The notes under the pieces are model-generated. The model was not told the DNA's origin. It searched no databases and worked only from the letters and a program-made list of their open reading frames with translations. Source: Bacillota bacterium (GTDB taxonomy: Bacteria > Bacillota > Sulfobacillia > JAMDAP01 > JAJYMS01). From it: DNA of 47,211 nt. Below, piece by piece: positions 17,439-26,101 of the stretch; the first letter of the stretch is position 1, and each line of letters opens with the position of its first letter. The stretch covers positions 1-47,211 of the forward strand of contig JAJYMS010000236.1 in the NCBI GenBank assembly GCA_021786825.1, given 5' to 3'. The position numbers were made by a program, and so were the translations under genes.

Positions 17439-18468
17439 CTTGCAGGTGTACCACTCTGGACAAGTTCCGGGGCCGGTCCGGATCCAGGCCCAGCACAGAC
17501 GAGCGGTGGACGGCCAGCAGTTGCGGGAAAGGCAGGTAAAGGGCGGCCCTGGCCCAATCGCCTAGGTCGGTTCCCTGGGCGAGGGCAATATCGGCCCCGG
17601 TTGTTCCCACGCGAAGGACTCGGGCGCCGCGGGCGGCCACGTCGGCCAGAACGTCGGCCTCCGCCGCGGCCCGGTCCCGGGCGAAGAGAATGGCCAGCAG
17701 GCCGCTGGTGACCGTGGAGATGGGACCGTGGCGGAACTCCAGGGGGTGATAGGCCTCCGCCGGCGCCTGAGACGTCTCCTTCAGCTTCAGGGCCGCCTCG
17801 TTGGCGAGACCATAGTAGGCTCCCGTCCCGAAGAAGACGGCGGACGACCAGGTCCGGTCGGCAGCCAGGGTCTCCGCCAGGCGGTCCCAGGCTGGCAGTC
17901 CCTCCCGCGCCAGACGGGGCAGGGCGGTCAGCTCATCGCCGGTCGCCGGAAAGTCGCCCACCGCGGCGGACCATGCTTGCATTCCCAGCAGCATATTCGT
18001 GAAGGACTGGGTCATCACGATGCTCGAGTCATCGGCCCAGGGCAGTTCAATGGCCGCATCAGCATGGGCGACCATCGCTCCGCCCCGGTGGCAGGTGACC
18101 GCCACGGCGGTGGCCCCGAAGCGTCGCCGGGCCATTTCCAGGGCCTGGACGGTTTCGGTGGTTTCCCCAGAGCGCGAGAAGCCGACCACGAGCGTGCGCC
18201 TGCCAGGATGAAGTACCTCTTCGGGTGTCAGAAGCAAACTGCCCGCAGGATAGGCGCGGGCAGGCAAACCGGTCGCCGCTTCCCAGAGTCCCGCCGCAGC
18301 CGTGCTCAGGTAATAGGACGAGCCGCAACCGATGCAGACGAGTTCCTCCCGGTTGTCCACAAGACGGGTAAGGGGAAGTGCGTTGCCCGTTACCGCAGCG
18401 ACGGTCTGGGCCCAACTATCGGGCTGGTTCATGATTTCGCGATAAGTCTGGGTGGAACGCGGGTTCAC
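17413..18468 (-). CDS. agaS: SIS-domain sugar isomerase/deaminase, AgaS-like
   Basis: 351 residues with two SIS domains, like the isomerase half of GlmS and AgaS. The first has CIGCGSSYYLSTAAAGLWEA and VGFSRSGETTETVQALEMA, the sugar-phosphate loops. The second has FFGTGAYYGLANEAALKLKE and AEAYHPLEFRHGPIS, with the Glu and His that act in ring opening. There is no glutaminase domain. AgaS deaminates galactosamine 6-phosphate to tagatose 6-phosphate, which fits the adjacent deacetylase and PfkB kinase. FrlB- or GlmD-like activity on another amino sugar is possible. It follows nagA by a few bases in the same operon. Confidence 0.8.
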   Translation of the reverse strand: MNPRSTQTYREIMNQPDSWAQTVAAVTGNALPLTRLVDNREELVCIGCGSSYYLSTAAAGLWEAATGLPARAYPAGSLLLTPEEVLHPGRRTLVVGFSRSGETTETVQALEMARRRFGATAVAVTCHRGGAMVAHADAAIELPWADDSSIVMTQSFTNMLLGMQAWSAAVGDFPATGDELTALPRLAREGLPAWDRLAETLAADRTWSSAVFFGTGAYYGLANEAALKLKETSQAPAEAYHPLEFRHGPISTVTSGLLAILFARDRAAAEADVLADVAARGARVLRVGTTGADIALAQGTDLGDWARAALYLPFPQLLAVHRSSVLGLDPDRPRNLSRVVHLQDAELNGRR

Positions 18469-18474
18469 GCCGGA

Positions 18475-19701
18475 TCACTCCTCAACAGGTATGCAGTCTC
18501 CCTGCTCATAGACACTCTCCCCGGCCACGAGGGTTTGGACCACTCTCAGATCCTGGTTCAACAGTACCAGGTCGGCCCGGAGACCAATGGCCAAGCGTCC
18601 GCGGTCGCCGGCCAGTCCCAGGACCCGAGCCGGAGTCAAGGTTGCCATGGTAACGGCTTCCTCCAGGCTGGTGTGCATGAATCGCATGGCGTTGCGCAGG
18701 GCCAGGTTCATGTCCAGCCCTGACCCGGCCAGGCTTCCACCACCCGTGAGGCGCGGCGCCACACCGTCGAAGTCGACCTGCCTCCCCCACCATTCATAGC
18801 GTCCCGCTGCCAAACCGGCGACCGATGAGGCATCTGTAACCAGATAGATACCGTCCGGCCCCTTGGCGCGGAAGAGGACCCGCAGCGCAGCAGGGTGAAC
18901 GTGCACGCCGTCGGCAATTATCCCACAGGGCAGTCCGTCGCTGGCCAGGAGCGCCCCGACGACACCAGGCTCCCGATGGTGAAAACCGCGCATGCCGTTA
19001 AACGCGTGCGTGGCGCAACTGGCCCCTGCCGCCACTGCAGCCAGCGTCTGTTCGTAGGTCGCGTCGGTGTGTCCCACCGCCACCGAGACGCCGCTGCCAA
19101 CAAGGTGTGGGATCGCTTGAAGGTTCTGGGGCACTTCCGGGGCCAGGGTCACCATGCGGATGGTGCGGGCGACCGTGAGGAATTCGGCCCATTCGGCGTG
19201 GTCAAAGGGGCGGATGTGGGCCGGGTCATGTGCCCCCTTGCGTTCGTGAGAAATGTACGGCCCCTCCAGGTGAATGCCCAACAGAGCGGCAGCCCGGCGG
19301 TGCGCCAGCAGCGCCTCCCCGCCCCTGGCCAGGGCGGAGAGGGCCTGGATGATGAGCGGCCGGGCAGCAGTGCCCACCGTGGCCAGGAAACCGGTGACCC
19401 CATAACGGGGAAGCATCGCCGCAACCGCCACAAGGGCGGCGGAATCACCGGACATGAAGTCGTGGCCGCCCGAACCGTTGACCTGCAGGTCCAGAAATCC
19501 GGGCAATACATACATCCCGTTCGCGTCAATCTCCCGCTCCCACCGCCCCGAGGGTCGCCCGGGGCCGACGTAGACAATTCGTCCCCGGTGCACCCCCACG
19601 CTCCCCCCCTCGATCCGCTCCAAAGGGGTGATCAGGGTACCGTCATGGACCAGGAGAGATTCCGACGCATTAGCCAACGTAGTACTTGACACGGCCGGCA
19701 T
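18475..19701 (-). CDS. nagA: N-acetylglucosamine/galactosamine-6-phosphate deacetylase
   Basis: An amidohydrolase-fold deacetylase of about 408 residues that removes acetate from N-acetylhexosamine 6-phosphate. Visible motifs are VLPGFLDLQVNGSGGHDF, LLGIHLEGPYIS with the metal Glu, SVAVGHTDATYEQ, CATHAFNGMRGFHHREPG, GIIADGVHVHP and YLVTDASS with the catalytic Asp. The ATG at 19701 overlaps the upstream SIS gene; a TTG at 19677 is an alternative, and neither has a clear ribosome binding site. Much longer starts are excluded because they would run through that gene. With AgaS and PfkB it would form a GalNAc or GlcNAc degradation route. Confidence 0.92.
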   Translation of the reverse strand: MPAVSSTTLANASESLLVHDGTLITPLERIEGGSVGVHRGRIVYVGPGRPSGRWEREIDANGMYVLPGFLDLQVNGSGGHDFMSGDSAALVAVAAMLPRYGVTGFLATVGTAARPLIIQALSALARGGEALLAHRRAAALLGIHLEGPYISHERKGAHDPAHIRPFDHAEWAEFLTVARTIRMVTLAPEVPQNLQAIPHLVGSGVSVAVGHTDATYEQTLAAVAAGASCATHAFNGMRGFHHREPGVVGALLASDGLPCGIIADGVHVHPAALRVLFRAKGPDGIYLVTDASSVAGLAAGRYEWWGRQVDFDGVAPRLTGGGSLAGSGLDMNLALRNAMRFMHTSLEEAVTMATLTPARVLGLAGDRGRLAIGLRADLVLLNQDLRVVQTLVAGESVYEQGDCIPVEE

Positions 19702-20422
19702 ACCGTGCGGCGTAGGACAGGTTGGGGCTGGCATCCCGGTCCATATTAACGCTGGTGAAAACCGGCGGCTCAATTCCCTGCTGGTGCAGGGCGAAATCGA
19801 CTTCAAGGAATATCGCCCCCAGCAGGGCCGCGTTGGTAATCGTGGTGATCGGCGCAGCCCGACGGCCGTCGGGCAGCGCGATGCTGGCGTCCCCCGCCGG
19901 TCCGGCGTTGTCGAGTACGATGTCGGCCAACTCGTGGAGGCGTTTCCCGGAGGCGTGCCTCGACGGTACCGTGGTGGCATAATCCATGGAGGTGACCGCC
20001 ACGATTTGGAGGCCCCGTTCCTTGAAGTTTAACGCCACCTCAATGGGTGCCGGGTTGCGCCCCGAATTGGAGATGATGATCGCCACCTCCCCCGGCTGGA
20101 CGTCATGGTGGCGAGCGAGCAGGGTGCCGTAACCTGGCAGACGCTCCAGCTCAGTTCCCTTGAGGGGTGCGTTCTGAGGCCATAGGCCCGGGTCAAAAAC
20201 CGGGCTGATGAAAGCCGGCTGACCTGCCCGGTACCAGACCTCCAGTGCCAGCATCTGCGTATGGCCGCAACCGAAGATGTGTACTACACCTCCCCGGGCG
20301 ACGGACTGGGTGATGGCAGTTACCGCTCTTGTCAGCGGCTCGGGTTGGGACGACGCAATCCGGTCGAGGACAGCGTGCAGGTTTGCGAAGTATTCCGCAG
20401 CGTGCTTCATGGTTGGCTTCAA
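19670..20422 (-). CDS. SIS-domain protein, UPF0309 family
   Basis: 250 residues with one SIS domain. VVHIFGCGHTQMLALEVWYR and VAIIISNSGRNPAPIEVALN are the two sugar-phosphate binding loops. An N-terminal helical extension and ALPDGRRAAPITTITNAALL near the middle match UPF0309/YcgN-type proteins, which sit in PTS and amino-sugar operons. The reaction is not known to me; isomerisation or sensing of a phosphosugar is likely from the fold. The end overlaps nagA, implying translational coupling. A role as the true isomerase of the pathway, with the two-SIS protein as deaminase, is possible. Confidence 0.75.
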   Translation of the reverse strand: MKPTMKHAAEYFANLHAVLDRIASSQPEPLTRAVTAITQSVARGGVVHIFGCGHTQMLALEVWYRAGQPAFISPVFDPGLWPQNAPLKGTELERLPGYGTLLARHHDVQPGEVAIIISNSGRNPAPIEVALNFKERGLQIVAVTSMDYATTVPSRHASGKRLHELADIVLDNAGPAGDASIALPDGRRAAPITTITNAALLGAIFLEVDFALHQQGIEPPVFTSVNMDRDASPNLSYAARYAGRVKYYVG

Positions 20423-20515
20423 ACCCCCTTGCCGTGCAATTCAGGCCCCCTGCCACCGGCCGGACACCGCCCAGCCGGTGGCAGACAGCCCCTGAAGCAT
20501 CGGGAAGCGTTCGGT

Positions 20516-21799
20516 TCAGCCGCCGAAACCGACGACCCTTAGAACGAGCTTGACGACTGCGGCGATCACGATCGCGTCCGGCACCACGAAGCCTACCCCC
20601 TTGGCCCCCAGGGCCGATAAGTCGCCGAAGAGGTGTGATTGGTAGGCCCAGGATGAAAGCAAGAAGCCCGCGAAGGACCAGAAGAACCCGCCGAAGTAGG
20701 CCCCGCGCCGGCCGGCCAGGGCGTTGCCGAAAATGGCCCCGGTTCCGCTGGCGAAGAAGGCCACGATCATGCTGGGGATCGGAACCGGCCACTTGAGGAC
20801 CACGATGAGCAAGATGGCGATCACCTGGGCAATGGTCCCGGTGATCAGACCGATCATCAGGGAAGTCGGAGCGTACGGGTAGATCACTGGGCAGTCCAGG
20901 GCCGGACGGGCACCGGGCACAATTTTCTCCGCGATTCCCTGGAAAGCGGGGACCATTTCGGCAATGAACATCCGCACCCCTTGCAGCAGGACCAGGACGC
21001 CGCCGGTGAAGCCGAGCGCTCTCAACAAGGAGAAAATCAACCAGTTCTGGCCGCCGGATAGTTCCTTCTCGACATAGGCGCCACCGGCGAAGACCGCCGC
21101 CGCCAGGGTCACGATCAGCATGATGAGGGACATCGAAACAGCCATGTCGCGGAAAAATGACCACCTGTCCGAGATCTGCGCCTGCTCGGCGGTGTCGTTG
21201 GGCTTGCCCCAGGGCTTCGCCAGGTAAGCGCCCACTACCGCCAGCAGGGTTTGGCCATGGCCAAAAGCGATTGAATCGTTCCCAATCACCTTCCGCATGA
21301 TCGGTTGGGCCAGGGCAGGGAAGAAGGTCGTATACAGGCCTTGTAGAATGGCACCAACCGCAACGTTGGCGGCGCCGGTGATCCCCATCGAATGCAACAG
21401 GATCGCCCACGCGCCGGCGTGAATCCAGAGCATGTGCCCCGTCAGGTAGATGTACTTCCAGGGCGTGATGCGCGCCAGCACCACGTTGAGCAGAAAACCA
21501 AAAGCGAGAATGAGCGCCGTTTCCCGCCCCAGTTGCGCCGCCACACCGGCGACGACCAACTCGTCGAAGGGCACGAAACCTTGCAGCTTGAATGCCTGCA
21601 GGAACATCTTCTGGATCGGGTCCAGAGCTCCGACGATGGCCCCGGCACCAACACCGATAATCAGGAAGCCAAGGGTGGCCTTGAGCGTCCCGGTTACCAC
21701 TTCAGCGACAGCCTTCTTCTGGACGAGCAGTCCGATCAGGGCGACGAGCGCAATGACAATAGCCGGAGTAGAGAAGAAGTCCACAACGATCTTGAGCAT
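20516..21799 (-). CDS. PTS ascorbate-type permease, IIC component (UlaA-like)
   Basis: 427 residues with about ten to eleven hydrophobic segments and no soluble domain, so an inner-membrane transporter. The N-terminus (LKIVVDFFSTPAIVIALVAL) and KATLGFLIIGVGAGAIVGAL, then TPWKYIYLTGHMLWIHAGA, are typical of the UlaA/SgaT family, which moves and phosphorylates ascorbate or other sugars together with a IIB. The final segments carry FASGTGAIFGNALAGRRGA and SSWAYQSHLFGDLSALG. The neighbours are amino-sugar enzymes rather than ascorbate enzymes, so the substrate here is probably an N-acetylated hexosamine. Paired with the IIB gene immediately upstream. Confidence 0.88.
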   Translation of the reverse strand: MLKIVVDFFSTPAIVIALVALIGLLVQKKAVAEVVTGTLKATLGFLIIGVGAGAIVGALDPIQKMFLQAFKLQGFVPFDELVVAGVAAQLGRETALILAFGFLLNVVLARITPWKYIYLTGHMLWIHAGAWAILLHSMGITGAANVAVGAILQGLYTTFFPALAQPIMRKVIGNDSIAFGHGQTLLAVVGAYLAKPWGKPNDTAEQAQISDRWSFFRDMAVSMSLIMLIVTLAAAVFAGGAYVEKELSGGQNWLIFSLLRALGFTGGVLVLLQGVRMFIAEMVPAFQGIAEKIVPGARPALDCPVIYPYAPTSLMIGLITGTIAQVIAILLIVVLKWPVPIPSMIVAFFASGTGAIFGNALAGRRGAYFGGFFWSFAGFLLSSWAYQSHLFGDLSALGAKGVGFVVPDAIVIAAVVKLVLRVVGFGG

Positions 21800-21848
21800 C
21801 GGTCTCGCTCCTTTCCTGGTCCTTTCCCGGTCTCGCGTGGTTCAGTTC

Positions 21849-22139
21849 TTACGCCCGACCAGCCGCCTGAAGTTCGCGGATGACCGGCAAGAGCTTGGCC
21901 TCAATCGCTGCCTTGTCGGTCAGGTTATCCACCAGTACGACGTGAGCCGTAAACGATCGGAGATGACTTTCCATATCGCGGGGAGCCACCACGATGTCTG
22001 CCGGTTGGCCCTTGGCACTCCCCAGGTCCCAGGCCAGCAGTTCGGCTCTCAGGCCGTGTTTCCTCAAGATGGCGTCGATGGCCATTTTCAGGATGAGACT
22101 GGTCCCGAAGCCCATGCCGCACAAGGTGACAATGCGCAC
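21849..22139 (-). CDS. PTS IIB component (UlaB/lactose-ascorbate type)
   Basis: A 96-residue soluble protein. The phosphorylated Cys is residue 7 in TLCGMGFGTSLILK, the P-loop of the UlaB/GatB class. It carries phosphate from a IIA domain to the sugar bound in the IIC. The ATG at 22139 follows the regulator stop by four bases. No free-standing IIA gene is seen in the operon; the IIA domain at the end of the regulator next door is the obvious candidate donor. Confidence 0.9.
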   Translation of the reverse strand: MRIVTLCGMGFGTSLILKMAIDAILRKHGLRAELLAWDLGSAKGQPADIVVAPRDMESHLRSFTAHVVLVDNLTDKAAIEAKLLPVIRELQAAGRA

Positions 22140-22143
22140 TACC

Positions 22144-24174
22144 TCACCCCCTTTCTCCTTGCGGGATCATCCAGGTCAGAACGTCGAGCGCCTCGTCGGG
22201 CGATGCTGCGCGCCTGAGCGCCTCCACCCTGGCCTGGTCACCTAGGAATTCAGACAACTGCACAATAGCCGTGAGGTGCGCCTCGCTGTCCACGGCCGCC
22301 AGGGCGAAAACCAAATCGACAGGATCGTTGGCCTGGTGGCCAAACGCTACGGGAGTAGACAACCGGACCATGCTGATGGCCACCTCGATCGAACCATCCT
22401 CGGGGCGGGCGTGCGGCATAGCCACTCCCGGGGCAATGACAATGTAAGGTCCGATCTCGCGCACATTACGAACCATCGCCTCGATGTATTCCGAAGTGGC
22501 GGCCCCTGTCTGCACCAGCAGGTCGCCAGACGCGCGTACCGCCTCCTCCCAATCGCTCGCCCGCACATCAAGCGCAATCCGGTCGGCTGTCAATAGTTGC
22601 GTCAACACCCGTTGGCACCCTTTCTCGTTCGTGTTGTGCTGTCCCGCGGCCAGGTCCGCCACTGCCTTGCGAAGTCTGACAGCCTCTTCATCGGTGATGA
22701 GGGGACTTGCCTCGACGACGGGGACGGGCATGTCCCGCAGGGGCACCGTACTCACCACCAGGTCGCAACGCTCCTGGGCCAACCTGGCTGCCACGTTGAA
22801 GACCGACGTGACCCCGACCACCACCGCTTCCGGCACCTGAACGCCCAAGCGGGCGGCCAGCAGGCGGGCAGTGCCTAACCCCTGTCCACACACCGCCAGG
22901 ACCTTGCAGCGACCGGCCGTGCGCACCCGTGTTCGCTCCAGCGCCGCGCCGAAGTGAATGGCGATGAAGCCGACCTCCGCCGGCGGTATCGGGAGATGCC
23001 ACTCGGCTTGCAGCACCCGCGCCGTTTCATTGGCAACCCGCCACACTGCAGGGTACTTCGCCTTGACGTCTTCCAGCAGCGGGTTGTCCGTGGTGACTCC
23101 CTGTTGAAGCCGCGTGAACAGCGGGCGCAAGTGCAAAGCCAAGGCTTGAACCAGTTCCCGGTCTTCGAGGAGCGGGAGACCGAGTAGCGCTCCCGCCCGA
23201 CCTGTGAGGGTAGCGGCAAGGGTCAGCTCCTCCGCGGCGCCTTCCACGGCAGGGGCGGGACGCGCATTCTCTACCCAGAGGGGCGCTCCGGCCAAATCGG
23301 TGGCCAATGCGCCCACTTCCGCCCCAGGCAGGGCAACTCCGGTCGCCACCTCCACCTCCGCCGCAATGGTCACCGCGACCCGCCACCCCTGGAGGGCTTC
23401 ACCAGGAGGCTCGCTTCGGGACTGATCAGCAAGCTGAAATCCCAGTTGCAAACGCCTCACCGCTACGGCCAGTCGGATGACCAGCCGCAAGAACGCCCCG
23501 TCGGCCACCTGCAGTTGCAGAATCTCACCCGCCCGGCGGGCCGCCCGGGCGACCGCCGTGATGATGTTGGCCGGGACCAGTTCCCCCGCCCAGCCCTGGT
23601 CCCAAGCCGGGTGCGACTGTCCGCGGAGCAGTTGCGCCAACCCGCCAGGATCCAGGATCTTGGCCAGCGCATCGCCGGCTGCCCGCCGCCAGGCCGATTC
23701 TGCACCCGTGACACGCACCCCAGCATTGGGGCGACGTTGCAGCACCAGTCCCCGGTTTGCCAGCCACTCGTCCAATTCATCCAGGTCCTTATATAGGGTA
23801 GCGCGGCTTACGAAGAGGAAAGCGGCAAGTTCCTGGATCGCCAACCAGCCGTTCCGGTTAAGGAGGCGGCCGACGATGATCTGTTGTCGCTCTACGGGAG
23901 AGAGCACGTATTCATACCGCACGAGCGGCTGCCTGCCGTTTTCTTCTATCCCCGCAGCCCGCAAGGCCTTCGGGGTCAGTCCCTCCAGCAGAACACCCCG
24001 GCCGCGCTGCCGGATGAGGTGGCCGCCGTTCCTGGCCGCCCAGTCCTCGATGGCCGATAGATCATAGCGCACCCAGCGCGGATCAAGTCCGAGTTTCTTG
24101 CCGAGGTCGGTGATGTGAATGTGCCCTGGCTCCCGGACCAGTTGGTGCAGGATACGTTGTCGGCGAGCGTTCAG
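22144..24174 (-). CDS. PRD-containing transcriptional regulator with PTS IIB and IIA domains (MtlR/LicR type)
   Basis: About 676 residues if started at CTG 24174. An N-terminal DeoR/BglG-type helix-turn-helix (RRQRILHQLVREPGHIHITD, then RWVRYDLSAIEDWAARN) is followed by a second HTH near 80-130, two PRD regions, a IIB-like domain (VCGQGLGTARLLAA, about residue 425) and a IIA domain with the phospho-His in IAPGVAMPHARPEDG (about 585). Such proteins activate their PTS operon and are tuned by phosphorylation. An in-frame TAG lies just before ACC-ACG-CTG, so no ATG/GTG/TTG includes the whole first HTH; the CTG has GGGGGGAT upstream. A GTG inside the HTH would give a protein lacking DNA contacts. 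As first gene of the operon it probably controls the whole of it. Confidence 0.82.
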   Translation of the reverse strand: MNARRQRILHQLVREPGHIHITDLGKKLGLDPRWVRYDLSAIEDWAARNGGHLIRQRGRGVLLEGLTPKALRAAGIEENGRQPLVRYEYVLSPVERQQIIVGRLLNRNGWLAIQELAAFLFVSRATLYKDLDELDEWLANRGLVLQRRPNAGVRVTGAESAWRRAAGDALAKILDPGGLAQLLRGQSHPAWDQGWAGELVPANIITAVARAARRAGEILQLQVADGAFLRLVIRLAVAVRRLQLGFQLADQSRSEPPGEALQGWRVAVTIAAEVEVATGVALPGAEVGALATDLAGAPLWVENARPAPAVEGAAEELTLAATLTGRAGALLGLPLLEDRELVQALALHLRPLFTRLQQGVTTDNPLLEDVKAKYPAVWRVANETARVLQAEWHLPIPPAEVGFIAIHFGAALERTRVRTAGRCKVLAVCGQGLGTARLLAARLGVQVPEAVVVGVTSVFNVAARLAQERCDLVVSTVPLRDMPVPVVEASPLITDEEAVRLRKAVADLAAGQHNTNEKGCQRVLTQLLTADRIALDVRASDWEEAVRASGDLLVQTGAATSEYIEAMVRNVREIGPYIVIAPGVAMPHARPEDGSIEVAISMVRLSTPVAFGHQANDPVDLVFALAAVDSEAHLTAIVQLSEFLGDQARVEALRRAASPDEALDVLTWMIPQGERG

Positions 24175-24693
24175 CGTGGTCTATCCCCCCGACCGGCTTG
24201 GTGGCTATTCGATTCTCGGTCACGTGCTCGGCTACCTCTTGGCAAAAGTCAGATTTGTTGTCATTCCGAACCGACAAGACCTGACAGGCCGCCTTGAACG
24301 AAGGCAAAGGTAGCAGTGCCACTGGGAGAAAACTGCTCGATCATGTCCCCGGAAGCGGTGCAATGTTATGTTCCCTTGGCGTGATAGCGATTGGTCTGAG
24401 AAAGTCAGGTTATGGCTACGGGATAACCTGAATATCCACGTGCAAGACGTTGATTCCCCAGGGATAAACCAGGTGGCTGAAACTATCCCCAAAGGGCCCC
24501 GGGCTCATTGAAAGGCCGAACCCCTGTGAGAGTGCCTGCAGGGTGCGGGCCGCCACTTTTTAGGCGTTGTTTGGCCGAGATCCTGACTCCGTTCATGGAT
24601 ACCAGCCGGGCATACCTATCTGCCATCGTCGCTGGTGTTGCCGATGAGGATTGGCCGGCGATCAGCGGTTGGATCGAGAATATATTCCCTCGA
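24175..24693. promoter_or_regulatory. Intergenic leader/promoter region of the PTS operon
   Basis: No gene is seen. The sequence is lower in GC than its neighbours, as expected for a promoter region. Several imperfect repeats occur, but no convincing sigma-A pair, catabolite-response element or RNA antiterminator hairpin was identified by eye. The operon promoter should lie here because the regulator is the first gene and a terminator for the previous unit sits at 24694-24729. Confidence 0.4.
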
Positions 24694-24729
24694 CAAAACT
24701 GGGGGCCGCACTACGACCAATGCGGCCCC
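24694..24729 (-). terminator. Rho-independent terminator after the sigma/unknown gene pair
   Basis: GGGGCCGCA at 24702-24710 pairs perfectly with TGCGGCCCC at 24721-24729, with a ten-base loop. On the minus strand the stem is followed by CAGTTTTG. It stands about 25 bases after the stop of the 171-residue gene. Confidence 0.8.
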
Positions 24730-24753
24730 GAGTCCAACGTACCCCGCCGACAG

Positions 24754-25269
24754 CTAATAGCGGTACCGGACGGTGATCAGCGGGTCCCGGCGGAAAACCC
24801 AGGCCAGGGCAAGCCGACCCGCCAGGCTTATCTTGTTGTACTCTGCAACGGGGGTAGCCTCCGGACCGGTATCGACGGTCGGTTCTTCCGCCAGTTGCGC
24901 CCCGCGGGGCAGGTGGATAACCAGTCCAATGTTGATCGCGTTGGCCGCCTTGAAGCTCATGAGCGGGGCCAGGAGCTTGAACTCAAAGACGCCATCCCCC
25001 CGGTCGGCCACCCGTTTCTGTTGGAAGAACTTAAGTTCCTGGTCCTGAGCCTTGACGAACAACCTATCCACCGCAAAGGCCTCCGCGAGGCGCTGCAGCG
25101 TGTCCCACTTCTGCTTCTGCTCCTCGATCAGAGGTGCGAGAAGAGCCTGGGCCTGCTGCGGCAGGTCCTCGACCTTGAACGGTGCCTTGAACTCCACCCG
25201 TCGATCGGCATCATCGAGGACGCGAAGCCAAGCCGTCTGCGGGTTGGTGTCGTCAGCGGGCAGTCCCAA
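24754..25269 (-). CDS. Hypothetical protein, 171 residues
   Basis: I do not recognise a family. The sequence is mostly soluble: a charged helical region near residues 35-60 (PLIEEQKQKWDTLQRLAEAF), beta-rich segments including VFEFKLLAPLMSFKAANAIN, and GLVIHLPRGAQL. The end, WVFRRDPLITVRYRY, looks complete. The TTG start at 25269 has a poor ribosome binding site; the frame stays open a little further upstream (GRLATGEAQDIVLG), so the gene may begin inside the sigma fragment or be a truncated 3' part of a longer gene. It directly follows the ECF sigma fragment, so it could have been its target or anti-sigma partner. Confidence 0.5.
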   Translation of the reverse strand: MGLPADDTNPQTAWLRVLDDADRRVEFKAPFKVEDLPQQAQALLAPLIEEQKQKWDTLQRLAEAFAVDRLFVKAQDQELKFFQQKRVADRGDGVFEFKLLAPLMSFKAANAINIGLVIHLPRGAQLAEEPTVDTGPEATPVAEYNKISLAGRLALAWVFRRDPLITVRYRY

Positions 25270-25285
25270 GACAATGTCTTGAGCC

Positions 25286-25807
25286 TCACCTGTTGCGAGC
25301 CTTCCTAGGCAGACTCCTGTCGTCGGCAGGAAGCGTCAGGGTACTTAGGGCATTAGTTTCGTCGGAGCCCATCCAAGTGTCCTCATCGTCCACCTTGCGG
25401 ATAATGCGTTTTTCGGCCTGGTCGGCACCACTCAATTGATCGCCGGAGCGATCGTTGTTGCCGGGGATCTGGTACATCGCGTCGAGGCTTTGGACGTTCT
25501 CGCTGTGCCAACGGTTTGACGGTTTGTTCAAGAAGTCCAGTGCTCGGTTCTTAGCGATCTCAAAAAGCCAGGTGTTGAAGCCCCCCTTGCCAGAATGGTA
25601 GCTGTCCAGCTTGTCCATGGCCTTGTAGATCGCCTCGGCCGCCAAATCCTCTGCGTCATGGTAGTTATGGATGCCGATGCTCATCAGATAGCGAATGAGC
25701 GGAGGTCCGTAGTGCTCAAGAAGCTCATTGACGGCCTCTTCATCATGAACCTTCAGGCGCTCCACCAATTTCGCGTCATAAGTCCGTTTGGATGCAAGTT
25801 GGTCCAC
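25286..25807 (-). CDS. ECF-type sigma factor lacking region 4 (truncated)
   Basis: 173 residues. Region 2 is clear: an N-terminal helix, LEHYGPPLIRYLMSIG, the DAEDLAAEAIYKAMDKL core-binding helix, and GGFNTWLFEIAKNRALDFL for -10 melting. After a linker (about residue 100) region 4 (the LP..xR.V..L HTH) should follow, but the sequence instead becomes polar and ends LPADDRSLPRKARNR. So the -35 reading domain is missing, by deletion or by origin. The GTG at 25807 has a G-rich ribosome binding site and an upstream run of nine Gs. It may be non-functional as a sigma factor, or may act as a region-2-only regulator. Confidence 0.7.
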   Translation of the reverse strand: MDQLASKRTYDAKLVERLKVHDEEAVNELLEHYGPPLIRYLMSIGIHNYHDAEDLAAEAIYKAMDKLDSYHSGKGGFNTWLFEIAKNRALDFLNKPSNRWHSENVQSLDAMYQIPGNNDRSGDQLSGADQAEKRIIRKVDDEDTWMGSDETNALSTLTLPADDRSLPRKARNR

Positions 25808-25990
25808 CTTCTCACCCCCCTCCCCCCCCCGTGTAGCGGGCCGCGTCCCTACCCTCCCGCTAGTTATACGAGACGCCCTTGCAAACTGTCAGAGCACTGT
25901 GCTGCTCTACTGCCCCACCCGACGTGGATCATTGGCGAGTCATCACTTTTCTTGACGCCCGCGGTCCAGCACCTGCATTCTTGGTGAGAA

Positions 25991-26021
25991 GAAGCCTCCA
26001 GCCGTTGCTACTGGAGGCTTC
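25991..26021 (-). terminator. Terminator after the HD/YwgA-like operon
   Basis: GAAGCCTCCAG at 25991-26001 pairs perfectly (11 bp) with CTGGAGGCTTC at 26011-26021, with a nine-base loop. On the minus strand TTCTTCTC follows. It lies about 80 bases past the YwgA-like stop. Confidence 0.75.
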
Positions 26022-26101
26022 CTCGCGCCACCGGAAGGTTATGTTAGAACCATATCGACCTAGGAGCTACCACGCCCGCTATCTTGAGAACCGGCCACTT
26101 G

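Noticed and set aside
24304-24321. Sigma-54 promoter (TGGCAC ... TTTGC on the minus strand)
   Set aside because: The spacing between the GG and GC elements is about three bases too long, and the regulator lacks a sigma-54 activator domain.
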